In this document: piece by piece, positions 28,450-37,301 of the stretch
Position numbering within the stretch: the first letter of the stretch is position 1
Layout: each line of letters begins with the position of its first letter
From: JAHECW01 sp964641415
GTDB lineage: Bacteria; Acidobacteriota; Thermoanaerobaculia; Thermoanaerobaculales; Sulfomarinibacteraceae
Length of the DNA: 64,000 bases
Direction of reading: 5' to 3'
Assembly (NCBI GenBank): GCA_964641415.1
Contig: CAZXMW010000005.1
Coordinates: 86,525 to 150,524 of the forward strand
Position numbers and translations under genes: made by a program
The notes under the pieces: generated by a model
What the model was told of the DNA's origin: nothing
The model's input: the letters and a program-made list of their open reading frames with translations, nothing else
The model's database searches: none

Positions 28450-29919
28450 ATGAGCGCCTCGACCGCGATGACGATGCCCAACCCGCTCGACAACACCGGC
28501 GACGACCCGACCCGGCGGGCGCCGCTGGTGGTCGGAGACAACGACTTTCACAGCGTCACCGAGAAGGTCTGCGGACCGGTCGAGATCCGGCGGACGCCGC
28601 CGGCCTGGTGGATCGCCTTCTTCATTTCGGTGAGCTTGACCGGGGTTCTGTTCGCCATGATCACCTACCTCATCACCACCGGGGTCGGGGTCTGGGGCCT
28701 GCAGGTGCCGGTGGCCTGGGGCTGGGCCATCGTCAACTTCGTGTTCTGGGTCGGCATCGGTCACGCCGGGACCCTGATCTCGGCAATCCTCTTCCTGCTG
28801 CGTCAGAAGTGGCGGACGTCCATCAACCGGTTCGCCGAGGGCATGACGATCTTCGCGGTGATCTGCGCCGGGATCTTCCCCGGCATCCACATCGGCCGGG
28901 TCTGGGTCGCCTACTGGCTGTTTCCGATCCCGAACCAGATGGCGATGTGGCCGCAGTTCCGGTCGCCGCTGCTGTGGGACGTCTTCGCGGTCGGAACCTA
29001 CGCCACGGTGTCGCTGCTGTTCTGGTACATGGGCATGATTCCGGACCTCGCGACGATCCGAGACCGAGCGAAATCCAAGATCCGCTGGTTCATCTACGGC
29101 GTGCTCAGCTTGGGCTGGCGCTCGTCGAACCGTCACTGGCACCGCTTCGAAATGGCGTACCTGCTGCTCGCCGCTCTCGCCACGCCGCTCGTGCTGTCGG
29201 TGCACTCGGTGGTCAGCTTCGACTTCGCGGTCTCGATCATCCCGGGCTGGCATACCACGATCTTCCCGCCCTACTTCGTCGCCGGCGCGATCTTCTCGGG
29301 CTTCGCCATGGTCGTGACTCTCGTCATCCCGACCCGGAAGTTTTTCCACCTGGAAGAGATCATCACGCTGCGCCACCTGGAGAGCATGGCCAAGATCATG
29401 CTCGCCACCGGCATGATGGTCGGACTGGCGTACTCCACCGAGTTCTTCATCGCGTGGTACAGCGGGAACGCCTACGAGGCCTTCACCTTCCTCAACCGCG
29501 CGTTCGGTCCGTACGGCTGGGCCTATTGGATCATGGTGAGCTGCAACGTGCTGGTGCCGCAGCTGTTCTGGATCAAGCGCCTGCGAACCAATCTCGTGGT
29601 GCTCTGGATCGCGTCGGTGCTGATCAACGTCGGCATGTGGTTCGAACGCTTCGTCATCGTGGTGACATCGTTGAGCCGGGACTTCCTGCCGTCGAGCTGG
29701 GGCTACTACAAACCGACCCTGGTCGACATCCTGACCTTCGTCGGCAGCTTCGGGCTGTTCATGACCCTGTTCCTGCTCTTCGTTCGTTTCCTACCCATCG
29801 TCGGCATGGCCGAGGTCAAGGGCGTCATGCCTCAGGCCCACCTCAAGGACGTGGCGGTCCAGGGCCACGGCGATTACCACGGCGACATCCTCACCGAGCG
29901 CGGGGAGGTGAGATCATGA
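28450..29919 (+). CDS. actC: Alternative complex III quinol-binding membrane subunit ActC
   Basis: 489 residues, NrfD/PsrC-like polytopic protein with about ten membrane helices. It forms one of the two large membrane subunits and the likely quinol site. GIGHAGTLISAILFLLRQ and HTTIFPPYFVAGAIFSGFA are typical. ATG 28450 lies 6 nt after actB, with GAGG-type ribosome binding sequence around the actB stop. The last codons overlap actD (ATGA). Confidence 0.93.
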   Translation: MSASTAMTMPNPLDNTGDDPTRRAPLVVGDNDFHSVTEKVCGPVEIRRTPPAWWIAFFISVSLTGVLFAMITYLITTGVGVWGLQVPVAWGWAIVNFVFWVGIGHAGTLISAILFLLRQKWRTSINRFAEGMTIFAVICAGIFPGIHIGRVWVAYWLFPIPNQMAMWPQFRSPLLWDVFAVGTYATVSLLFWYMGMIPDLATIRDRAKSKIRWFIYGVLSLGWRSSNRHWHRFEMAYLLLAALATPLVLSVHSVVSFDFAVSIIPGWHTTIFPPYFVAGAIFSGFAMVVTLVIPTRKFFHLEEIITLRHLESMAKIMLATGMMVGLAYSTEFFIAWYSGNAYEAFTFLNRAFGPYGWAYWIMVSCNVLVPQLFWIKRLRTNLVVLWIASVLINVGMWFERFVIVVTSLSRDFLPSSWGYYKPTLVDILTFVGSFGLFMTLFLLFVRFLPIVGMAEVKGVMPQAHLKDVAVQGHGDYHGDILTERGEVRS

Positions 29920-30485
29920 GCACGGACAGCAGCATCGCAGCGGCGGCGGCCGGCCAGCCGACCCTGTACGCGCTGGTGGCGGAGTTCGAAAAAATCGACG
30001 AGTTTCTCGAAGCGGTGCGACGGGTGCGCGACTCCGGCTTCACCAAATGGGACACCCACACACCGTTCGTCGTCCACGGTCTCGATGCCGCCATGGGGAT
30101 CAAACCCACCATGCTTCCGTTTCTGGTCTTCGGCGGAGGTCTGACCGGCTGCGCTGTGGGCATCGGATTGCAGTGGTTCACCAACGTCTTCGACTACCCC
30201 TACCTGATCAGCGGCAAGCCGATCTTCAGCCTGCCGGCCAACATCCCGGTCGCCTTCGAGCTGACCATTCTGCTCTCGGCGATCACGGCCCTGGTCGGGA
30301 TGCTCGCCCTCAACGGACTGCCACAGCTGCACCACCCGCTGCACTCGAGCCGGTTGATGAAACGGGCCACCGACGACCGTTTTCTGATCAGTGTCGAGGC
30401 GGCCGATCCGAAGTTCGACGCCGACGCCAGTCGCGAGCTCCTCGAGTCGCTCGGTGCGCTGAGCATTGAAGAGGTGGAGGTCTGA
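29916..30485 (+). CDS. actD: Alternative complex III subunit ActD (DUF3341)
   Basis: 189 residues. The N-terminal soluble alpha/beta part starts LYALVAEFEKIDEFLEAVRRVRDSG, a DUF3341 signature. Two membrane helices follow (LPFLVFGGGLTGCAVGIG and FELTILLSAITALVGMLAL). It begins inside the actC stop (ATGA) and is followed one base after its stop by actE. Confidence 0.92.
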   Translation: MSTDSSIAAAAAGQPTLYALVAEFEKIDEFLEAVRRVRDSGFTKWDTHTPFVVHGLDAAMGIKPTMLPFLVFGGGLTGCAVGIGLQWFTNVFDYPYLISGKPIFSLPANIPVAFELTILLSAITALVGMLALNGLPQLHHPLHSSRLMKRATDDRFLISVEAADPKFDADASRELLESLGALSIEEVEV

Positions 30486-30486
30486 C

Positions 30487-31131
30487 ATGCCGAGATGGTT
30501 GACCTCGACCGTCGTCATCCTGGTTGTTCTGTCCTGGATCCCGCTCGCGCTCGCGATCCGTGCCCGGGTTGTCAAGAAGAGCGAACCGCGAATCCACATC
30601 ATTCAAGACATGGACAACCAGCCCAAGGTCAAGCCCCAGTCGCGCTTCGTGCTGTTTGCCGACCGGCGCGGCATGCGGCCGTCGGTGGAGGGCGCCGTGG
30701 CTCGAGACACCGTGATCGGCGACCCGGTCCTGGTCGACGGTCGGAGTGAGGACGGCGAGTTCGTCGACGGGATCCCGGTGCCGGTGTCCCTGGCAGCCCT
30801 CGAACGGGGCCGCCAGCGTTACGACATCCACTGCTCGCCGTGTCACGGCTTGTCGGGCTACGGAGACGGCATGGTGTCGCGTCGGGCCGAGCAGCTTCAG
30901 GAGGGAACCTGGATTCCACCGAGCTCGTTCCACACCGACGTCGTCCGTGGCCGGCCGCCTGGTCACATCTACAACACGATCGCCAACGGCATCCGCAGCA
31001 TGCCGGCCTACGGCAGCCAGATTCCGGTCGAGGACCGCTGGGCCGTCGCGGCCTACGTGCGAGCGCTCCAGCGGAGCCAGAACGCCACCATCGACGATGT
31101 GCCCACCGACACGCGGGCGCAGCTGCGATAG
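30487..31131 (+). CDS. actE: Alternative complex III monohaem cytochrome c ActE
   Basis: 214 residues. An N-terminal membrane segment (residues 5-24) and one haem motif, CSPCH, near residue 117 in YDIHCSPCHGLSGYGDGMV; RSMPAYGSQI near residue 178 supplies the axial Met. GGAGG just before the actD stop sets ATG 30487. It probably passes electrons from ActA to a soluble carrier or terminal oxidase. Confidence 0.92.
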   Translation: MPRWLTSTVVILVVLSWIPLALAIRARVVKKSEPRIHIIQDMDNQPKVKPQSRFVLFADRRGMRPSVEGAVARDTVIGDPVLVDGRSEDGEFVDGIPVPVSLAALERGRQRYDIHCSPCHGLSGYGDGMVSRRAEQLQEGTWIPPSSFHTDVVRGRPPGHIYNTIANGIRSMPAYGSQIPVEDRWAVAAYVRALQRSQNATIDDVPTDTRAQLR

Positions 31132-31141
31132 CGAGGCGAGC

Positions 31142-32353
31142 ATGCACCAAGACGCAATCGACATCACCACCGAGCCGCGACATCTGGAAGGTCGAGCGAC
31201 CAGGTGGGCGGGCATCGCCGCGGCCGTCGGCACGCTCGGCATCGTGGCGTCGCTGCTGCTGGCCCGATCGGCCGACGACGGCGTTCACCACCTGCTCGAG
31301 ACCTACCTGGTCTCGTTCGCCTTCTTTCTCAGCCTGAGCCTCGGCGCGCTGTTTTTCGTCATGCTCCAGCATGTCACCCGCGCCGGCTGGAGCGTGGTCG
31401 TGCGGCGCGTTGCGGAGGCCATGGCGACCAACGTCTGGCTCATGGCTCTGCTCGTGGCGCCGGTTCTGTTGGGCATGGAGCACCTCTATCACTGGGCTCA
31501 TCCGGGGGCGGCGGATCACGACCCGTTGATCGCCGCCAAGGTCGGCTTCCTGAACACCGAGTTCTTCATCCTCCGCATTGTCGTCTACTTCGTGATCTGG
31601 TCGGTCCTGGCCTGGTTCTTCTACACCACCTCGAGGGCGCAGGATGCCAGCGGCGCGCCGGCGCTCACCCGCCGGATGGAAGTGGTGTCGGCGCCCGGCA
31701 TCGTGGTCTTCGCCCTGTCGCTCAACTTCGCCGCTTTCGACCTGCTGATGTCTCTCGACCCGCACTGGTTCTCGACCATCTACGGCGTCTACTACTTCGC
31801 CTCGTCGGTGCTGCTGTTCTTCGCGGTCATGCCCATGACGCTGGTCTGGCTCCAGAGCCGGGGCCTGCTTCGCCACGCTGTCACCGTCGAGCACTACCAC
31901 GACATCGGCAAGTTCATGTTCGCCTTCACCGTCTTCTGGGCCTACATCGCGTTCTCCCAGTACATGCTCATCTGGTATGGCAACATTCCGGAGGAGACCG
32001 AATGGTTCCTCAAGCGTCAGACCGGGGACTGGACGGCGATCTCGCTGGTGCTGCTGTTCGGGCACTTCGTGCTGCCGTTTCTGATGCTCATCTCCCGCCA
32101 CGTCAAGCGCCGGCCGCTGCCGCTGGCGGCGATCGGGGCCTTCGTCGCGGTCATGTGCTGGATCGACATGTACTGGCTGGTGATCCCGGAGTTCAGCCCC
32201 GCGACTGCGAGGTTCGGTGTGCTCGACGTGCTGGTCTTTCTCGGCATGGCCGGGATCTACTCTGCGGTGCTGATCTGGCGTCTCGGCCGGACCTCGTTGG
32301 TTCCCGACAAGGACCCGCGGATCGTCGAGTCGCTCGCGTTCGAAAACGCGTAA
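31142..32353 (+). CDS. actF: Alternative complex III membrane subunit ActF
   Basis: 403 residues, about ten membrane helices, the second large membrane subunit and a relative of ActC. HVTRAGWSVVVRRVAEAMA and LNTEFFILRIVVYFVIW are the ActF landmarks. It starts 10 nt after actE. Immediately downstream is AT-rich heptamer element 3, then a small gene; no cytochrome oxidase genes follow, although ACIII operons often continue into them. Confidence 0.92.
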   Translation: MHQDAIDITTEPRHLEGRATRWAGIAAAVGTLGIVASLLLARSADDGVHHLLETYLVSFAFFLSLSLGALFFVMLQHVTRAGWSVVVRRVAEAMATNVWLMALLVAPVLLGMEHLYHWAHPGAADHDPLIAAKVGFLNTEFFILRIVVYFVIWSVLAWFFYTTSRAQDASGAPALTRRMEVVSAPGIVVFALSLNFAAFDLLMSLDPHWFSTIYGVYYFASSVLLFFAVMPMTLVWLQSRGLLRHAVTVEHYHDIGKFMFAFTVFWAYIAFSQYMLIWYGNIPEETEWFLKRQTGDWTAISLVLLFGHFVLPFLMLISRHVKRRPLPLAAIGAFVAVMCWIDMYWLVIPEFSPATARFGVLDVLVFLGMAGIYSAVLIWRLGRTSLVPDKDPRIVESLAFENA

Positions 32354-32360
32354 GTCGAGT

Positions 32361-32454
32361 CTCAATTATGAATGATGAATTCGTATTCCATCGCAATCGG
32401 GCACGTTCAAATCACAATTCAAAATTACGAACTGAAAATTCAGAGTTGGAGTTG
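32361..32454. repeat. AT-rich heptamer element 3
   Basis: AT-rich island between actF and the next gene. Left part: TCAATTA, TGAATGA, TGAATTC, GTATTCC. The core TTCCATCGCAATCGGGCACG (32386-32405) matches element 2 at 17 of 20 bases. Right part: units such as TTCAAAT, CACAATT, CAAAATT, GAAAATT. Its end supplies the GGAG ribosome binding site of the following gene. Confidence 0.7.
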
Positions 32455-32456
32455 TG

Positions 32457-32765
32457 ATGCGATATGACGACCCGAATGTGGCGGCCTCGGCGGTGGTGGG
32501 GATCATCAGCGCCATCCTGCTCTTCGTGATCATCGTGTTGCTCCAGGCCTGGTTCTACAGCGCCGAGGAAGCCGAGCAGTTCCGCAAGGTGTACAGCCAG
32601 CCGTACCAGGAACTCCAGAACGTCGACAACGACCAGCTCGAGCGCCTCGGCAGCTACGGATGGGTCAGCGAGCCCGACGCAATCGCGCACATTCCAATCG
32701 AGCAGGCCATGGAGCTGGTCGTCGCCGAGGCCGACTCGGCCGGTCCCGTCCGGGAGTCCCGGTAG
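32457..32765 (+). CDS. Small single-span membrane protein at the end of the act operon
   Basis: 102 residues. One membrane helix at about residues 14-33 (GIISAILLFVIIVLLQAWF), then an acidic soluble tail that is probably periplasmic. ATG 32457 has GGAG 5 nt upstream; the GTG 3 nt earlier is an alternative. Position after actF suggests an accessory or linker subunit of the respiratory complex, comparable in place but not clearly in sequence to ActG/ActH. Not a recognised family. Confidence 0.65.
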   Translation: MRYDDPNVAASAVVGIISAILLFVIIVLLQAWFYSAEEAEQFRKVYSQPYQELQNVDNDQLERLGSYGWVSEPDAIAHIPIEQAMELVVAEADSAGPVRESR

Positions 32766-33056
32766 GAGACTGCGCCGAAAAGGCTCCCGGCAGAACCCTC
32801 TCGGCGACGTTTCTGCCTCGCTCGAGGATCTCTTCGGACCGAGCGTCCCAGCGGAAGCGCGGCCCTCCGGTCGGGGCGCGCATGCCGGCACTCCGCCCGC
32901 TGGGGCTGTCATGGAAGACGGTGGGCGTGGGTTGACGGTATGATGGCTACCGGCGACGGTCGTTGCCGTGGCCCCCGCCGTGTTCGTACCGCGAGGAGGC
33001 CCGGCGCAGCGGATCGCCGGAGAGGACCGACCCGGGGGCGGTTCGGGAGGACCTGA
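32766..33056. other. Non-coding stretch before the chemosensory locus
   Basis: No gene is supported in these 291 bases. TATGAT at 32939-32944 is a possible -10 for the chemosensory genes, with no good -35 at the right spacing. Confidence 0.4.
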
Positions 33057-33149
33057 ATGACGTATGACATCAACCAACGGGCGAGACGCCGCCGGCCGAT
33101 CGGGCCGCCGGGCTCCGGCGAGCGCGCTGCGGGATGTCGCGATGTCTGA
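33057..33149 (+). CDS. Possible 30-residue leader peptide before the response regulator
   Basis: ATG 33057 has the best ribosome binding site in this region (GGGAGG, 6 nt away). Its frame codes for 30 residues rich in Arg (MTYDINQRARRRR...) and stops at TGA 33147-33149, overlapping the response regulator ATG 33142 (ATGTCTGA). This layout would couple translation of the two. No homology can be judged; it may be chance. Confidence 0.3.
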   Translation: MTYDINQRARRRRPIGPPGSGERAAGCRDV

Positions 33150-33513
33150 GGTCAGCGTCATGACGGTGGACGACTCCGCCGCGATCTTGACCATCATCGC
33201 CGCCTACCTCGAGGACTCCGAGTTCAAGGTCGTTGCGTCGGAGCGGGACGGCCGGCGGGCCGTGGAGCGATTCCAGGACATGCGGCCCGATGTCGTGCTG
33301 CTCGATCTCATCATGCCCGGCCAGTCCGGGGTCGAGACCCTGGCCCGAATTCTCGACATCGACCCGTCGGCCTGTGTCGTGATGATCAGCTCGCTCGGCA
33401 CCGAGGATGCGGTGCACGAGTGCCTCACGACAGGCGCCACGAGCTTTCTCCAGAAGCCGTTCACGCGTGACGACTTCATCGCCTTCATGCGCGGACTCGA
33501 TCTGGCGTCGTGA
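33142..33513 (+). CDS. CheY-like single-domain response regulator
   Basis: 123 residues, a stand-alone receiver. VDDS near residue 10 gives the Mg-binding acidic pair, VVLLDLIMPG near residue 54 the phospho-acceptor Asp, MISS the switch Ser and LQKPF the Lys. ATG 33142 fits receiver length exactly; an in-frame ATG at 33064 would add 26 low-complexity residues. First gene of a plus-strand run with a CheX-like phosphatase and a V4R protein. Confidence 0.82.
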   Translation: MSEVSVMTVDDSAAILTIIAAYLEDSEFKVVASERDGRRAVERFQDMRPDVVLLDLIMPGQSGVETLARILDIDPSACVVMISSLGTEDAVHECLTTGATSFLQKPFTRDDFIAFMRGLDLAS

Positions 33514-33523
33514 GGAGGAGCTA

Positions 33524-34387
33524 ATGGCCAACATGTTTTTCGGTCAGTACCTTCTCGCCAAGGGCGCCATTGACCGGGCGGCGCTGCTCGACGCCCTCGA
33601 CCGGCAGCGACGTTCCAACCTCAGCCTGCCCGAGCTCGCCGTTGTCGAAGGTCTGATGGATGCCGGCCGGTCGGAGGCGGTAACGGCGGCGTTTCGGATG
33701 TCGGATCGGCCGATGGAGGCGATTCTCATCGACACCGGCGGACTGGCCCCTGAGCAGGTCGAGCGGCTCAAGAACAAGCAGCGATCGAGCTGGCTGCGGA
33801 TCGGCGCCGCGCTGGTCGAGGGCGGCCACCTGAGCGACGAGGACATCGCGCGTCACCTGGAGGATTACCGCTCGCTGGAGAGCTCGGTCGACCGCCGGAT
33901 CAGCGAGGCTCTCCGGCACCTGCCCGATTCGAAGGCGGTGACCGCCTGCGTCGAGCTGTCGGTGTTCCACTTCTCGCGGGTCTCCGGACGACCCGCCAAG
34001 CTCGAGTCGGTCAGCGTCGCGGAGGCGGCGCCGGAGGTCGGACGCCGGAGGTTCTCGCAGCGCATCTCAGGCGACGGTGAGTACACCATCGCCGTCGATC
34101 TGCCGCCCGAGCTGGTGACGTCGGTCGCCCGGGGCATGTTGGATCTGGAGATCGAGCCCGGGAGCGAGACCGAGGCCGACGCGGCGTGCGAGGTCCTCAA
34201 CTTGATTGGCGGCAACGCGTGCACGCGGATCGAGCAGCTCGGCCGGCTGATGCGACCCGATCCGCCGATCGCCGAAGGGGGCGCCGGGCAGCTGATCGAT
34301 CGTGGGCAGGGTGTCCGGGCGGTCGTGATTTCGGCGGACGTCGAGTTCGAGGTCAGAGTGTTCAGCGGGGAGGGCGACACGCCGTGA
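33524..34387 (+). CDS. CheX-domain protein with N-terminal extension
   Basis: 287 residues. The N-terminal 130 residues (FGQYLLAKGAIDRAALLDALDRQ; two similar helical blocks) resemble the MshEN-like/input modules seen in delta-proteobacterial chemotaxis proteins. The C-terminal half is CheX-like, with ExxNxxxGN at 223-231 (EVLNLIGGN), the catalytic signature of CheC/CheX/FliY phosphatases that dephosphorylate CheY-P. GAGGAGG before ATG 33524 gives a firm start. It is 10 nt after the response regulator, a likely substrate. Confidence 0.75.
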   Translation: MANMFFGQYLLAKGAIDRAALLDALDRQRRSNLSLPELAVVEGLMDAGRSEAVTAAFRMSDRPMEAILIDTGGLAPEQVERLKNKQRSSWLRIGAALVEGGHLSDEDIARHLEDYRSLESSVDRRISEALRHLPDSKAVTACVELSVFHFSRVSGRPAKLESVSVAEAAPEVGRRRFSQRISGDGEYTIAVDLPPELVTSVARGMLDLEIEPGSETEADAACEVLNLIGGNACTRIEQLGRLMRPDPPIAEGGAGQLIDRGQGVRAVVISADVEFEVRVFSGEGDTP

Positions 34388-34454
34388 GAACCGCGAACCG
34401 GCTCCGCGCCGCCGCGCCGTCGGGCGCCGTCCGGCGCCCGCATGGAGGCAGCCG

Positions 34455-36563
34455 GTGAAGCGTGACCTCGCCTACGTCGTGCACTCCGACCGGGTGATCG
34501 CCCAGCGGGTCAGCCAGGCGCTGCGCGATGCCGACTTCGAGGTCTCGAGCATGACCAGCGTCGATGACGCGGAGGGCGTGATTCGTGAGCGGCAGTTCGA
34601 CCTTCCCGACGCGATTCTGACTCCGTTGCGCGACATGGAGAGCGGCGATTCGATCCTGATCCGCCTGCTCGAGTCCAATCCCCTGATGGAGCAGATTCCG
34701 CTCGTCGTGATCGCCAACGCCGGCGCCGAGGAACGTCGCCGTGCCCTTCGGCTCGGATTGCTCGGCGTGGTCGCGCCGCCATACGATGATGAAGAGGTCA
34801 CGCTGACCACCAAGCTGGCGATCGACAAGCACCGTCACGACCAAGCGCTGTTCGGCGCCATGTCCCAGCTTTCGGTCGCAGACCTGCTGCAGACCGCGGA
34901 GGTCGGTCGGCGGAGCGGCTCGGTGGCCTTCCAGCACGACAACGACACCGGGAGGATCTGGCTCGACGAGGGTCGGGTCATCGGCGCGGAGATCCAGGGC
35001 GGCCTCGAGGGCGTCGATGCAGTGTATGAGATCGCGACCTGGGAGACCGGCACCTTCGAGGCGAGCTTCGGCTCGGTGAAGGTCGATCCGAGCTTCTCCA
35101 TGTCACCCTCGGAGCTCCTGCTCGAGGCCATGCGGAGGCTCGACGAGAGGCGGGCCGCATCGCAGGACGACTCGATGGAGGCGGTGTGGGCCGAGACCCT
35201 CGATACCGCGCTCATCATTCTCAACACGGTGGCGGCCTACGCCGCCAACCACATGGAGATCCAGCTCGTGCTCCAGCGGCTCGCCGCCATCCGCGGCGGT
35301 CTCAACCGGGGATCGGAACGGCTCGACGGGTTTCGGTTCGGTGAAGCTGGCGAGGTCACGCTCGAACCGGGTTGGCGGCCGCCGGGGCCTCCGGAGGATG
35401 TCGCCGGTTTCGTCAGCACCTGGGTCGTCCGCTTCTTTTTGCTGATGGAGGAGGCCCTGGCCTGGCGGTTCACCCGTTCGCGTCTCGCGGCTCTGGTGGC
35501 GCCGTGGCGGCGCCGGCTGGACCGGCTCGGGTTCATCGGCTTCAGCGATGACGGTGCCGACGATGCCGGCGTCGATCCCGGCGAGCGCAGACCGCGACAG
35601 CCTGTGGTGCGGGGAAGCCTCCCCGAGGGATGCCTTGTGCTCGACGGTGAGCTTCGGGTCGAGACCTACGCTCCTTTCGGCCTCAGGGTCAACCACCTGG
35701 ATGCCGAGACCGTGACAGGCCGGCTGTTTCTCGGGCTGCTGACCGAGGAAACCTCGGCCATGGCCGAGGTCATGCTCAAGTCTCTGGCCCGCATGCCGGC
35801 CGAGGATCGAAGCTCGGCGAGCACCGAGTTCGAGACCTCGTCGGGACATCGTCAGGGCGTGTGGCGGATCAACCTCGTCCGCCGAGTCGCGGACGGCGGT
35901 TTCATCGTGACGCTGGCGCGGCAGCGGCTTCTCAGCGAGAGCCTGGCGCCGGAAGTTCTCCGGGAGCCCCTGAGCGGCGCGCTGCGCGACGCCGGCGGCG
36001 GCCGGGTGGTGCTCGGCAACGAGGACTTCCTCGACGCGTTCGAAAGCGTGTTGACCAAGCACATGGGTTTCCGCCACCACGAGCTGCTCCGCGAGCTCGG
36101 TCGAAAGTGGGGCTTGCGCCATGCGTTCCGGCTCGAGCAGCACGTTCAGCGCCAGTATCACCGGACCCTGCGCGAGATGGAGACCCAGATGGCCCTCGAG
36201 CTGCTGTCGTCGTCTCTGGGGGTGCTCGGTCTGGGACGCTTCGACGCTGACCTGAGTCGGCGCGATGCGGGGATCATCGTCATCGTCCACCACGACAGCC
36301 CGTTTCCCGGCCGTTTCGTCGCAGTGTCCGGCGGTGCGTGCCCGATTCTGTCCGGGTTCCACTCGGCAGTCCTGACCTACCTGTCGGGACGCCGCCTGGC
36401 GGCACGCGAGCTGCGGTGCGCTGCCGATCCCGGCCACGCCTGCGTGTTTCTCGTCGCCACCGAGGAGCGAGTGTCCAAGCTCATGGTCGCGCTGCCCGGT
36501 ACCCCGGACCACGAGCTGGTCCATGACATCCTCGGCGACAGCTGCGAGCAGAGGTCGTCGTGA
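34455..36563 (+). CDS. Pseudo-receiver/DUF4388/V4R signalling protein
   Basis: 702 residues. Residues 1-120 have receiver fold, but the phospho-Asp place is Pro (DAILTP) and the conserved Lys is lost (VAPPY), so it should not be phosphorylated. Residues about 130-240 match DUF4388 (QLSVADLLQTAEVGRRSGSVAFQ). The last 160 residues look like a V4R small-molecule domain with three Cys (GGACPIL, LRCAADPGHACVF). GTG start with GGAGG at 6 nt. It ends in an overlap (GTGA) with a small gene. Probably cytoplasmic signalling output or ligand sensing; the ligand is unknown. Confidence 0.7.
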   Translation: MKRDLAYVVHSDRVIAQRVSQALRDADFEVSSMTSVDDAEGVIRERQFDLPDAILTPLRDMESGDSILIRLLESNPLMEQIPLVVIANAGAEERRRALRLGLLGVVAPPYDDEEVTLTTKLAIDKHRHDQALFGAMSQLSVADLLQTAEVGRRSGSVAFQHDNDTGRIWLDEGRVIGAEIQGGLEGVDAVYEIATWETGTFEASFGSVKVDPSFSMSPSELLLEAMRRLDERRAASQDDSMEAVWAETLDTALIILNTVAAYAANHMEIQLVLQRLAAIRGGLNRGSERLDGFRFGEAGEVTLEPGWRPPGPPEDVAGFVSTWVVRFFLLMEEALAWRFTRSRLAALVAPWRRRLDRLGFIGFSDDGADDAGVDPGERRPRQPVVRGSLPEGCLVLDGELRVETYAPFGLRVNHLDAETVTGRLFLGLLTEETSAMAEVMLKSLARMPAEDRSSASTEFETSSGHRQGVWRINLVRRVADGGFIVTLARQRLLSESLAPEVLREPLSGALRDAGGGRVVLGNEDFLDAFESVLTKHMGFRHHELLRELGRKWGLRHAFRLEQHVQRQYHRTLREMETQMALELLSSSLGVLGLGRFDADLSRRDAGIIVIVHHDSPFPGRFVAVSGGACPILSGFHSAVLTYLSGRRLAARELRCAADPGHACVFLVATEERVSKLMVALPGTPDHELVHDILGDSCEQRSS

Positions 36564-36778
36564 CCGGGTTCCCGAACGAGGACAGCATCGCCGAGAAGCT
36601 CGAGCACACCAGGTGGGACTACTCCCAAGGGGACGATCGGCGTTTTCTGCTCGACCCCATCGGCAAGTTCTTCAACACCATTCGCTGGGACGGTGTCGAA
36701 CCCGGCAGGGTCGTCGTCCGCTCGAGCTCGAACCCGGACGCCGGCACCGACGGGCCGCCCGAATCGGAGATCTCTTGA
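36560..36778 (+). CDS. Small hypothetical protein
   Basis: 72 residues, hydrophilic (EKLEHTRWDYSQGDDRRFLL, then DPIGKFFNTIRWDG). The GTG start overlaps the preceding stop (GTGA), which supports it as a real coupled gene. No known domain. The stop codon begins heptamer element 4. Confidence 0.5.
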   Translation: MTGFPNEDSIAEKLEHTRWDYSQGDDRRFLLDPIGKFFNTIRWDGVEPGRVVVRSSSNPDAGTDGPPESEIS

Positions 36779-36855
36779 TTCATCATTTTCAATTCTCAAG
36801 TCGTGATGCAGATTTTCAGGGTCATTGACAATCGAGAGTTGAGAATGATGAACTG
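36776..36855. repeat. AT-rich heptamer element 4, partly coding
   Basis: Left arm from the stop of the 36560 gene: TTCATCA, TTTTCAA, TTCTCAA, GTCGTGA. The minus-strand reading of the right arm gives TTCATCA, TTCTCAA, CTCTCGA, TTGTCAA, so the arms form an imperfect inverted repeat. The right arm encodes the last ten residues of CheX (SSSFSTLDCQ) on the minus strand. Confidence 0.7.
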
Positions 36856-37301
36856 ACCGTGTGCTCGATCAGGGTCAGGACGAAGGGCGCCCCGTCGAGG
36901 GAGAAGCCGAAATCGTGGCTGGACCGAACGTCGGTGGTGGACACCGTGTAGTCGGTTCCGTCGACGAGCGTCGGGAGTGAGATCGAGTTCGCTCCGGGCA
37001 GCAGAGACTTCAAGTTGCCGGCGATGATGTTCGTCAGCTCGCCGAGCACGTCGCGTTCGTCGGCCACCTCGAGGCGGTCCGGGTCACGATCGAACATCAC
37101 GGCCGCCGCGCGCCGAACCAGGTCGCGACCAGCGACCATCCGGACGCCGAACGAGAGATCGCCGCTGATGTGGACTGCCGCGGTCATCAGCGGCGGCGGG
37201 ATCGAAGCGGCGTGCCCGGGCTCCAAATCGAGATCGAGGCCGAGCTGGGTCGACCATACGGACCGGACGATTTCTCGGATCTGTGCCTCGTCAGGGGTCA
37301 T
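36822..37301 (-). CDS. cheX: CheX-type CheY-P phosphatase
   Basis: 159 residues. ExxNxxxGN at 88-96 (ELTNIIAGN) followed by LLPG is the CheX active-site helix; the flanking strands (HISGDLSFGVRM and GFSLDGAPFVLTLIEH) fit the fold. It should dephosphorylate CheY-P. The start codon overlaps the cheR stop (ATGA). The last ten residues are encoded by heptamer element 4 and are unlikely to belong to the ancestral protein. Confidence 0.8.
   Translation of the reverse strand: MTPDEAQIREIVRSVWSTQLGLDLDLEPGHAASIPPPLMTAAVHISGDLSFGVRMVAGRDLVRRAAAVMFDRDPDRLEVADERDVLGELTNIIAGNLKSLLPGANSISLPTLVDGTDYTVSTTDVRSSHDFGFSLDGAPFVLTLIEHTVSSSFSTLDCQ

Noticed and set aside
33064..33141. N-terminal extension of the response regulator from ATG 33064
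   Set aside because: The extra 26 residues are low-complexity, and GGGAGG is 13 nt away, too far; it fits ATG 33057 in another frame.
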